A stretch of DNA of 64,000 nucleotides. Origin: Cordia subcordata (lineage: Eukaryota > Streptophyta > Magnoliopsida > Boraginales > Cordiaceae). Under the pieces are notes generated by a model. The model had not been told where the DNA came from and did not search any database. It was given only the letters and a program-made list of their open reading frames with translations. Positions 1 through 9,592 of the stretch are shown here, piece by piece. The translations under genes were made by a program, and so were the position numbers. Where the stretch lies: the NCBI GenBank assembly GCA_028554755.1, contig JAPTOF010000015.1, positions 1,736,001 to 1,800,000 of the forward strand. Direction: 5' to 3'. How positions within the stretch are numbered: the first letter of the stretch is position 1; every line of letters begins with the position of its first letter.

Positions 1-1700
1 ATATCTAAGATTGTTTCCTTTCTCTCTTAAGGATAAGGCTAGGGCTTGGTTGCATTCTTTACTTAATGGTTGCATTACTACATGGGCTGAGCTTCAATCT
101 AAGTTCTTTCAAAAATTTTATCCTATGGCCAAGACGGCCGACCTTAGGACCATTAGTATGACTTTCTCCCAACATGACTTAGAATCCTTTCATGAGGCTT
201 GGGAGAGATTCAATTAACTTCTTAGACAATGTCCACATCACGGGTACGGTAACCATGACCTCTTGCAATACTTCTTTCTAAGTTTAAATGAACAAAATAA
301 AATGATAGTCAGTGCCGTCTCCGGTAGTGGCTTTTATCTTTTAAGACTAACTGAGGCATGGGAGAAAATGAAGTTGATGGCCAAAAATTCTTTTCAAAAT
401 TTTGCTATGGAAAGGTCTATTCAAGGAGGCAATCGAAAAAGTGTTACTGAGGTTGGAGTTTATTTAGATTTACCTGCCAAGGTAGAGGTTTTGACAAATA
501 AGTTAGATCAATTCATTTCATTGTCTCTTTCATCTCATGGTCATAAGACTAGTTCCATTGGTTCTTCCTCTGCCCCTTTAGTTGTTACGATTTGTGCATT
601 GTGTTCTGAATCGTCTCATGAGACCATAGCTTGCCCTTTAGTATTCTAGTTTCTCGAATTTATGAAGGAGCAAGTGTGCGCCACACAAGGTTATTCTCAT
701 GAGTATAATCCATACTCGAACACATATAATCCGGGTTGAAGGGATAACCCAAAATTTTCTTAGAGACAAGGTTAGAACGAGTCTAGTTCACACGCCCAAG
801 CTCTACCCGAGCACCAATCCCGTCCTCAATATCCCCCAAGTTTCTATCATCTTAATTAGCCCCGTCTCATTAGTGCTCCTCAACCTCAGGCTTTACTTTC
901 TCCTTCAAGTAGCCAGTCTTTTAGCAATGATGTGATAAAGTTAATGCAATTTATTCAGAATCAGCTGCAAGCATTAGCTAGTCAGCAGCAGGAGTTAGCC
1001 GATAGTAGGCAAGAGATGGCTAACTATAGGCAGTAGATGGCTAGGTTTAAGACACAATTAGGGTAGATTGCCACGCAATTGAGCACTAAAGACCCCGAGA
1101 AATTGCCTTCTTAGCCGAAAGTAAACCCTAGAGTCAAGTCCTGTTCCTCCACCAAAAACAGTCATCGCCCTTCAGGCCCAGGCTAAGGCTATCACCACTT
1201 TTAGGAGCGGTAGAATAGCGGATAATAGGGCAAGAGTTGACTTTGCAGTGCCTGCACCTAGTGATCTATCTGAGTCTAAAGAGCCACATAGTAGCCCTAT
1301 TGAGATGGATTCTAGAAAGGGTCCTATTGAGAGAGTAGAGCCTATTAGATACCATGAAGAGAGTAGTACTTCTCGCCCCTATCGGGAGGGAAAGGAGCCT
1401 ATTGATGATTCCCATGTGTCTAGAAGTGTAGCACCTAGAGTTTTGTTCCCACCCGCTTTAGAGAGGCCTACACCTAGTGAGGATTCTAGGTTTTTCAAGA
1501 TTTTAGAGCATCTTAAGGACTTTAACGTCAATCTTCCTTTGTTAGATGTAATCCTTTCCATTCCTTCCTATTCTAAGTTCTTTAAGGATCTTTGTGCAAG
1601 GAAGCGTAGGTCATTGAACATTCCTAAGAAGGTGAGGCTTATAGAGAAGATGAGTAGTATTTGTACTTCAAGCCTCTCCGCCAAAATGAGTAACCCCAGA
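1..1700 (+). pseudogene. Element A gag (capsid) remnant, 5' truncated
   Basis: Encodes the retrotransposon capsid/nucleocapsid. Frames at 11-217 and 263-649 match the gag of B (22722-20760, -) almost word for word, including WAELQSKFFQKFYPMAKTAD and the FHEAWERF helix. A nucleocapsid zinc knuckle CX2CX4HX4C is at 593-634 (CALCSESSHETIAC). Beyond 650 comes a Tyr/Asn-rich segment (SNTYN), then a Gln-rich stretch near 950-1080 and a charged Ser/Glu/Arg-rich tail up to the protease. Breaks: TAA at 215-217, TAG at 647-649, and several in-frame stops near 1020-1120. The N-terminus lies outside the window. Nonfunctional; confident of identity from paralogy within the window. Confidence 0.85.
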
Positions 1701-2425
1701 GCTTTCACCATTCCTTGTAAGATCCGTAAGACCCATATTGATCACACCTTGATAGATTTAGGATCCAGTGTGAATCTCATTCCCTACTTTGTCTATTAAC
1801 AGCTAGGCCTAGGTGAGTTGTCCCCTACGTATGTTACTCTTCAGCTAGCTGATAGGTCTGAGCATAGACTTAGGGGTGTGATAGAGGATGTTATGGTCTA
1901 GGTAGGTGAGTTCGTGTACCCTGTTGACTTCAAAGTGTTAGATATGAATTCAGGACATGACTCTAGACATTCTATACCCATTCTTCTAGGTCTCCCTTTC
2001 CTTGCCACCGTAAATGCCATTATTCATTGCATGTCGAGGTTATTAGAGATGAAATTTGGGAATTTGAGATCTACTATAAAGATTGTTGAGGCAGTGCATA
2101 GGGCTAGTAAAGGAGGAGAGAATGGAGAAGAGTGCTTTAGGGTTGATGTAATTGATTCTTGTGTCGAGGACTTTGTAGAGAGAACTATAATCGGTAGAGA
2201 TGATTTGAGAAAATTTGAGGAATTGTTGACTAGCTTTGATTTAGACACCTTAAAGCTGAAGTGTATAGCTTCTACCTCCTTAGTTGAGATTTCCTTGATC
2301 TATAAGTCACTTGAGGTTGTTCCTTCTAGTCCTAACTCTAGTGATATTCAGATTGACAATGTTGAGATTGAGTCCCCCTTGGTTGAGCCTAGTCCGTCTT
2401 TAGAGCTCAACACCTTCCTGATCAT
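1701..2425 (+). pseudogene. Element A aspartic protease and protease-RT linker remnant
   Basis: Retroviral-type aspartic protease that would cut the Gag-Pol polyprotein. The active-site loop reads LIDLGSSVNLIP, with the catalytic Asp codon near 1755, followed by TAA at 1797-1799. A second frame (1914-2429) carries the C-terminal half (YPVDFKVLDMNSGHDSRHS) and the low-complexity linker (VDVIDSCVEDFVE, then SPLVEPSPSLEL) that precedes RT in B and E. Because the Asp-Leu-Gly core is intact the decay is moderate, but the stop just after the loop and the TAG near 1900 would prevent a complete protease. Confidence 0.8.
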
Positions 2426-3459
2426 TTGAAGCATGCATTCTTAGGCCCTAGTGAGACCCTTCCGGTTATCATAGCTTTCAATCTTTCTAGTGAGCCTGAT
2501 GAGTGTCTCTTAAAAGTTCTTAGGAAACATAGAAAAACTATAGGGTGGAAAATTAATGATTTGAGAGGCATAGACCCTTGGTTTGCATGCATTGTATTCA
2601 CCTTGAGAATGGAGCCATTCCTTCTAGGGAGATGTAAAAGAAGGCTAAACCCAGACATAAGCGAAGTAGTTAAAAAAGAGATCATTAAGCTTTTAGATAT
2701 AGGCATTATTTATCCGATATCTAATAGTGAGTGGGTTAGCTTGGTCTAAGTCGTCCCTAAGAAGTTCGAGATCATGGTTGTAAAGAATGAGAGAGGATAG
2801 CTTATCCCTACACATACTCCCACAGGGTGGAGAGTTTGTATTGATTATAGGAAGCTCAACTCTAAAACTAGGAAAGCTCATTTCCTATTGCCTTTGCTAG
2901 ATCAGATTTTAGATAGAGTAGCTAGGCATAGCTACTATTACTTTCTAGGTAGCTATTCTGAGTATAATTAGATCCCTGTGTTTCCCGAGGACCAGGAGAA
3001 GACCACCTTTACTTGTCCCTATGGCACTTTTTCCTGTAGGAGATGCCCTTTAGTCTACGCAATGCCCCAGCAACTTTTTAGAGGAATATGATGGCCATTT
3101 TTAATGATATGATGGAGAGGCATTTAGAGATATTTATAGATGATTTCTCAGTTTTTGGAGATAGCTTTGATGAGTGCTTGAGTCATCTCCCTTTATTCTT
3201 CGATCGATATGCGAAGAAAAATCTAGTGTTGAGTTGGGAGAAATCCCACTTCATGATACAACGAGGGATAGTGTTTGGTCATGTTGCCTCATTTAGTGAA
3301 ATTCAAGTTGACCCAGCTAAGGTAGAATTGATTGAAAAGTTGTCTATCCCTAAGTGTGTTAAGGATGTTAAATCTTTTATAAGGTATGTAGGATTCTACC
3401 GTAGGTTCATCAAGGATTTTAGCCATGTAGTATGTCCCTTGTCTACGCTCTTAGCATAA
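2426..3459 (+). pseudogene. Element A reverse transcriptase remnant
   Basis: Ty3/gypsy reverse transcriptase, which makes element cDNA in the virus-like particle. First frame 2426-2749 holds the N-terminal region (GWKINDLRGIDP, LNPDISEVVKKEIIKLLDIG). A stretch with stops (about 2750-3085) still reads GWRVCIDYRKLNSKTRK and PEDQEKTTFTCPYGTF. The palm resumes in 3088-3459 with the catalytic motif FIDDFSVFGDS, whose two Asp are intact, then the thumb (FIRYVGFYRRFIKDFSHV). The frame changes near 3040 where B reads RRMPFGLCNAP. Identity is certain from B and E; function is lost through at least three stops and one frameshift. Confidence 0.88.
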
Positions 3460-4163
3460 GATGTCTCCTTTGAGTCTAATGATGAGTGCATTAGAGCTTT
3501 TGATAGGCTTAAATCCTTATTGTCTATGTCCCCAATCATTCAGCCACCTGACTATAGTCTTCCATTTGAGAGTATGTGTGACGCATCCGATTATGAAATA
3601 TGAGCTATTTGAGGTCAACGGTGAGATAAGTTGCCCCATGTAGTGTATTATGCTAAAAAGACTCTTGATGAAGCTCAAAAGAACTATACCACCACAGAAA
3701 AAGAGTTTCTAGCAGTTGTGTTCTCCCTTGACAAGTTTAGGTCGTATATCCTAGGGTCCAAAGTGATTGTCTACACCAATCATGCGGCATTGAGGTATTT
3801 GTTAACTAAGAAAGAGTCTAAGCCCTGTTTGATTAGGTGGTTTCTCCTTCTTCAAGAATTTGATGTTGAAATCCAGGATAAGAAAGGTAGTGAAAACTTA
3901 GTTGCAGATCATCTTTCCTATTTTGTTAGCGAGTCTTCTAAAGTTCCATCTCGTTTTCGTGATTCCTTTCCTAAAGAGCAATTGTTTGCTGTCTCTCATC
4001 ACACACAATGGTTTGCTCATATTGTTGATTATCTTGCCATAAGGCATTTTCCCTCCCATTGGGAGAAAAGAGAGAGAGATAGGTTTGTAGCACAAGTTAG
4101 GCATTTCTTTTGGGAGGATCCCTATCTTTTCAAAGTCTGTGTGGATCAAATGATTCGCCAGTG
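3460..4163 (+). pseudogene. Element A RNase H and RNase H-integrase linker remnant
   Basis: Ribonuclease H that would degrade template RNA during cDNA synthesis. Its beginning (3461-3640) is out of frame with the rest. The frame 3631-4164 is long and clean: [20 protein letters not shown], then [20 protein letters not shown], then the NHAALRYLL segment and LVADHLSYF. The linker [20 protein letters not shown] leads towards integrase and ends with DQMIRQ and a TGA at 4162-4164. RNase H passes directly to integrase with no second (archaic) RNase H, which argues for Athila rather than Tat. The N-terminal catalytic Asp segment (CDASDY-like, near 3580) is present but frameshifted. Confidence 0.85.
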
Positions 4164-5130
4164 AGTGCCCAAGGACGAGTTTGAGAGCATGTTGAGTATG
4201 TATCACGATGAGGGGTGTGGAGGTCATTTTAGTAGGAAGAAGACTGCTGCGAAGGTTTTGCAATATGGATGATTTTCGCCCACTCTCTTTAAGGATGCCC
4301 AAGAGTATTGCAAAAAGTGTTTTAGATGTCAACAATCTAGGTTTATCTCTAGGAGAAACATGATGCCTTTATCCCCTACTCTTCATTGAGAATTATTTGA
4401 TGCTTAGGGTATACATTTCATAAGTCCATTTCCACCTTCTTTTAGGTACCAAAACATTTTTGTGGCCGTTGATTATGTGTCCATATAGGTTGAGGCTAAT
4501 CCCACATGTACTAATGACCATAGGGTAGAAGCGAAATTCATTAAGGAGAACATTTTCTCTAGATTTGGAGTCCTAGGGTCTTAACAAGTGATAGGGGAGT
4601 GCATTTTTGCCATAGAACTTTAGAGGCCTTATTAAGAAAAATTCAGTGACCAACTACTTCTTTTCACCCGCAAACTAGTAGAGAAGTAGAGGTGTCCAAT
4701 AAAGAGATCAAGCACATTTTAGAAAAAACAGTTAGGCTCGATAGGAGAGATTGGTCTATTAGGCTAAATGATGCTTTGTAGGCCTACGGTACCGCATTTA
4801 AGACTCCCATTAGCATGTCTCCGTATAGATTGGTTTATGGGAAAGCTTGTCACTTGTTGGTAGAACTAGAGCATAGGGCTTATTGGTCAATTAAAACCCT
4901 AAACTTTGATTTGGCAAGAGCGGGTGAGAAGAGAAAGCTTAACCTTGCGGAGTTAGAGGAGCTTAGGTTTGAGGCTCTTTCCAAGTAAGCTCACGTCAAG
5001 ATGGGATGGTTTGTATGAAGTGTTAGTTATCTACCTTTCTGGAGCGGTCAAGATCAAGGACTTGAAAGATGGCTAAGAGATAACAGTGAATGGGCAATGC
5101 CTGAAGGTGCATATGATCCGAGCATGGCTC
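4164..5130 (+). pseudogene. Element A integrase remnant
   Basis: Integrase, which would insert the cDNA. The zinc-binding HHCC region is visible (MYHDEGCGGHFSRKKTAAK, then CKKCFRCQQ, about 4190-4335). The catalytic core is recognisable by PFPPSFRYQN and [14 protein letters not shown]. The C-terminal domain near 4800-5090 reads [12 protein letters not shown] and [12 protein letters not shown]. Stops interrupt roughly every 50-100 codons (for example near 4270, 4389, 4405, 4485 and 4581), and the first core Asp position reads GIHF where B reads GIDF, so even the active site is mutated. Tail ends near MIRAW at about 5110-5130. Confidence 0.82.
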
Positions 5131-5335
5131 GTGTGGAGGTTTTAATGCTTTAGGATCCCATATATGGAGGTTGGAGATAAGTTGGTGTTTGCCTGGCTCA
5201 GGGCATGGTGGTTAGTTCTACTATAAGGCAACCTAGGTTCAATTTTGCAATTTTGCACTTATTTCATTTTCCTTTCTGTTTGTTTTTCTTTCTTTTTCTT
5301 TGACCCACACCAAAAGTGCTTAATCCCGATCCTTA

Positions 5336-5805
5336 AAGGGTGTTTGGATTGGCTTATAAAAAAGCTACTTAAAGCACTTTGGGCTTTAAGTGGCTTTTTT
5401 AATTGTCAACTTTAAGTAGTTAAGTGTTTGAATAATGTTGTAGTTATAAAAATAAGTATTTATACGTTTGATTAAAGTGAGTTGAAAAGTAAGTTATATA
5501 GTTAAAATAACTATTAAGGACATTAAAATAGAATTTAAAAAGGTAAGTATAAGATAACAGAGTAAAGATATTTTAGTAATAAGAATAAAAAGGTAAGGAT
5601 AAGAGAGTAAATGATTTGGTCAAACTTGCTTTTTTTCAAAGTGCTTAAAGCCATAAAAAGCAAAAGCTGAGGTTGGGGAACTTTTTATTTTCTATTTAAA
5701 GCCACTTAAAAAAAGTACATTTTTAATTAAAACAAACACTTTCATTAGCTTAAATTAGACTTTAAGCAGGTTTGACCAGAAAAAAAAGCCAAACCAAACA
5801 CCCTC
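5336..5805. mobile_element. MITE, PIF/Harbinger (Tourist)-like, inserted in element A
   Basis: About 470 bp with terminal inverted repeats: left AAGGGTGTTTGGATTGGCTT, right end (reverse complement) GAGGGTGTTTGGTTTGGCTT. The flanks repeat TTA (5333-5335 and 5806-5808), the PIF/Harbinger-type target; CTTA is an equally good reading. The interior has repeated CTTAAAG/CTTTAAG motifs in both orientations and no coding capacity. The matching place in B (near 17101, CAATCC then TTTGTCCCATAAG on the minus strand) and in C lacks the insert, so it is a true later insertion. A hAT-type assignment is the alternative. Confidence 0.8.
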
Positions 5806-6074
5806 TTATTCCCATAAGATACACCATTGCTTATTATTGCACATGCCAATGCAAGAATGCATAGGCAATGCTACTAACCTAGTTTTCTTTGTGAGTGCTT
5901 GTGAATTGTGAGTTATAGAATTAGTAGTATGGTAATTTATCATTGGCATAGAGAGCTTCAAAGAACGCAAGGTTGTATCTATCCTTTCTCTACTTGTCCC
6001 TTTATTTCTACCCTGTCCCCACCGCCCTTACTTACTTTGTGCTGCCGATTTGCTTGTTGAGTAGTATTGTTCTA

Positions 6075-6116
6075 TTTGCTTGAGGACAAGCAAAGTCTAG
6101 GTTTAGGGGTGTGGGA
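6075..6116 (+). promoter_or_regulatory. Element A upstream stem-loop plus polypurine-like module
   Basis: Perfect 8-bp stem with a 4-nt loop (TTTGCTTG, AGGA, CAAGCAAA; 6075-6094) followed by GGTTTAGGGGTGTGGGAG. It resembles the true polypurine module at 7018-7055, but no LTR starts here. Equivalents are at 16814-16833 (B) and 54298-54317 (C). Confidence 0.75.
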
Positions 6117-7017
6117 GTTTGGTTTTCTTGTTTTATGCTTTGTGTATGCTTTGTGTAGAGTAGATGTGCATTATGTGCTTAAAATGGTGAAAATTTTTCC
6201 ATTTTGATGCATGTAGAGTGTTTATTTCTTGGGTGATCATTGTTTTGGCTATTGTGATTGACTTTATTGACTGCTGAATATGAGTTGCATTATGGGGAAG
6301 TGAATGGAATGGATTGAAAACCGAGTCTTGGAGGGGATACCCTTGAAAGTTGTGGGGAGTGAGGACCTTCAAAAACATCCCTTGTAGCCACCCCATAGCT
6401 TGGTAGGAAAGAGTGAAGAAAGAAAAGGGTTGTTCATGTTAGTGCCCTCCCCTTAATTGGTCCTTTTTCTTGTGCCTAAGCCTTTCTTTTTCTTTGTTTT
6501 TGTGTAAATGCAATGTAAAACATGAAAAATCTAAAAAAAAAATTGAAAATGGCAAAAAGGTGCAAAAATAAAAAAAAATTAAAAAATAAAAAAAAAGCCA
6601 AAGACACCAAAAAGTTTTGTGAATAAGCGCATAAGTGACATAATGTCAACTAAGCACATGTTATCACCATTGTCTATATGTGAACATGGCTTTTTTATAA
6701 GCCATTGTGTTTGTATATTCTCTTTCTTCTTGTCTTTGAGGCTTTGTGCATGTTGGGGAGGCCATGTTAGTTGAGGGGGTACAAAATATCAACATCCCGA
6801 GTATGTGCGTTAGAATCCTAGGCTTGTGGTGGATTGCCTACTTGGGAAATTCCCACGAGGAACGAGACCCCTTATGAGTAGAGAGAGGATTCAAAGAGAT
6901 TTAGGGATCTCTCTACAATAGGAATGCCCCCTTCATGCTTCTTAGACTAACTTTGATAACGAGTTAATCCCTTAGGTAACCTTTTGCATCAACTTTAGAA
7001 ATAAACTTAAGATTGGG

Positions 7018-7055
7018 CTTGCTTGGGGACAAGCAAGGAGAAGGTTTGGGGGTGT
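7018..7055 (+). promoter_or_regulatory. Element A stem-loop and polypurine tract
   Basis: Perfect 8-bp stem (CTTGCTTG, GGGA, CAAGCAAG; 7018-7037), then GAGAAGGTTTGGGGGTGT directly abutting the LTR start TGATATGTTGTG at 7056. This is the expected plus-strand primer site; the same arrangement precedes the LTRs of B and C. Confidence 0.85.
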
Positions 7056-7364
7056 TGATATGTTGTGTTTTTGTATGTGTTTGCATGATATTCTTTCTTG
7101 ATTTTAGACGTGTTAGTGTTTATAAAGATGCATTAATGTAGTACTTATGCTAAGAATAGGCTTAAGCGTAGACAATGGTACATAGTTGAGTTAAAGAGAC
7201 AAATGCTACACTAATTGCTTGTTTTCAATGATTTAGGTGAACTGTGGGTTAAGATTGAGATTGGACGTTGATCAGTGATGAAGATGGAAGATGCACAAGT
7301 CGAGGGAAGAAGATCGAAGGCCGAAAAGACAAAGAATGGAGAAAGAAAAGTCAGCCGAACGACC
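7056..7364 (+). repeat. Element A 3' LTR, first part (U3 start)
   Basis: Starts TGATATGTTGTG as in B (TGATGTGTTGTG on the minus strand). It is interrupted after CGACC at 7360-7364 by the copia element, and the remainder is at 29731-31282. Confidence 0.85.
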
Positions 7365-9577
7365 TGAAGAATCTAATGGAGCATGCAAGACTAGCCCAAA
7401 GTCATTTTTCATAATTTTAACCCTAGGCGCAATGGAAAAATAAATACTTGTATACAATAATACCACACATGCATAGAATAAACAAGAATACAAAGTAAAA
7501 TTGTTAGAACAAATTTACCTGTTGGAGCAGAAAATGACCAAAAATTTTAGCTAACTATCAGACTGCCTTTTGGACATCTAATCAACAACCTAACCATTGG
7601 ATTCGAAGCCCTAGAAGTGTAGAAAGTCCTCCTAAAAGTTTAGCACTATCCGATAAGTGATGGACATCCGATCAGGCCATCTGAGATTGCGCATAGTGTG
7701 ATGGAAAAAGACAGTTTCTATCCTCTTATGTTTTTCTCTCCAAAAACCTATATAAGAACAACCCAAAAATCTTTTAATCTTCCCTACTATGACCGAGGAG
7801 ATGTTAACTATAAGCAAAAGAACCAAATTCTTGGTTTCAGAATTGTAGAGGTCGTATTTTGTTTTTGGTCGATCAAGAGAAAAAGAAGAGAAGGAGAAGA
7901 GAATTTTTTTTTTTCTTTTCTAAACTTCTCCAAGAATGTACGTGTCTTCAATCTTTTTGGTGTACAAAAGCTTCTGCATTTTATCAAACTTAGTTGACCC
8001 CCTTTAAGAGTTCTTTTAGGAATTGAACTCTTAGGTAGACTAGGATTTTATCTTGAAGAGTTTAAATTCAAGTAGAAGATCTTGAGGTGATAAGAGTTTC
8101 AAATTAAAACCATCTCTTAACCTAATTTTCTAGAATTTAAATCCCAACAAATCTTCTAGAACTTGAGGGGCCCACTATCCCTTTCTTCTTTCCAAATTTG
8201 GACACCTCCTTGCAAGATGATTCGATAAAAAAAAATTAATATTCCAAGATAGGAAACTTAAAGTTCAAGATATTTCAATTATCTTGTGAAATATAGCAAC
8301 TCCATCCTAGTTTTGAAACCTTACTCAAAAGTCATGTCTCGCATATCCTAGAAGCTTTAGGAAAGAGATTAAGACACATTCTAATTATCTATATTAAATC
8401 TTGGACTAATAAGAATGAAGAACAAATCTTATTTCTTATTTCCAAGAATCCTAATACAATTAGAACTCTTATGAAAACACGCATTTACCAATCGACCAAT
8501 CCAAGCAAAGATTTCTCGTGCTTAAAATAATATCCGGCTAGTAGAGGGACTAAAAGACATAACTACCCTTGGCTTCCAAAATGACCAAAATGCCCTTAGG
8601 CGACATAATGACCATTTTGACCCTAATCTATTTCACCACAAGACTAAAGCCGTACTCCAAGGATAATTGCTGGATGTCAGAAGCTTGCCACAACAACGAG
8701 TGACCTTTGTCTTTGACCTACTAAGCAAAATGACCAAAAACGCCCTTCTATGTACGTCCGTAGTCAAGGTCGGTCCTTTGACTGTACCATCACCTCCTTA
8801 ACTACCTCTAAACCTTGGAATAACTTGTCCAAGATATCAATCATCTTTTGGTCATATTACTCTTGATTTCGGGTACGACCCACAAGTTAAATGATTGATA
8901 TAGCCTTGAAAAGTTATACCACTAGATCTAGATTTAAATGATCATACGGATAAGACCAAGGGGGCACATAAAATCTACTATTGTATATGCATACCCCAAC
9001 TGACTAGAACTCAACACCCAACGCACAGAGGTGTTGACCCTAGCCAAGTAAGGTCTCACTCATAATGGATCAAAGTGCTAAACCCTAGATTCGTTAGTTT
9101 ATCCACATATGCTCAAGATTAAGAGCATTGGCCACTTAACAGCAATGAGTATTGTGTTTTCTAACTTTGATAGAATGATTACAAGAAAATTAACTCATAG
9201 TAGTCCTATCCAATGCGTGACACACGTAATAAAGAGACAAGTCCGGAAAGGCCTCCAATGACCTAGGTAGGTCACTCTCACAAGGAGACTTGCTCGCTAT
9301 TACCTTGTCCTGGTAGAGTGCCTAGCACCACCATACGGTTATGGACTTATGTATGACATTACTAAGTCGAGACTTGGACCTTCTGCTCGTCCAGCCTCAC
9401 AGTGCACCCAAGTCTTTTGTTAATGTCATTAGGCCTTCATGTATCGTATCAACGCATAGTGGAGAGAATATAGTGTGCAAAACTCAATCATATTAACAAA
9501 AAAAAACTTGGGTGTATTATGTCTAGTATCCAGTAAACATCTTGCACTTGTGGTCTTTAGGGCTTACAGACCCAACA
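7365..9577 (-). repeat. copia 3' LTR
   Basis: 2213 bp, TG...CA ends. Pairs along its whole length with 27517-29725, with scattered substitutions and small indels. Predicted frames inside it (for example 7698-7997) are not conserved in the partner LTR and are not genes. Confidence 0.9.
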
Positions 9578-9592
9578 GACTCCCACTTGCAC
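9578..9592 (-). promoter_or_regulatory. copia polypurine tract
   Basis: Minus strand GTGCAAGTGGGAGTC immediately precedes the 3' LTR start TGTTGGG. This is the usual position and composition of the plus-strand primer in plant copia elements. Confidence 0.75.

Larger units (their letters stand above)
5131..7017 (+). other. Element A post-integrase non-coding region
   Basis: No env-like or other frame longer than noise. The stretch is alignable with 15911-17338 (-) of B and 53365-54660 (-) of C, including a pyrimidine-rich CTTTC tract (about 5265-5300) and a poly-A-rich zone (6528-6600). It also holds a MITE (5336-5805) and the upstream stem-loop/polypurine module (6075-6116). Confidence 0.7.

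Noticed and set aside
5131..7055. Possible env-like gene downstream of integrase in element A
   Set aside because: No frame conserved with B or C and no membrane-spanning or signal segments in the tracked frames; the region is non-coding in all three copies.
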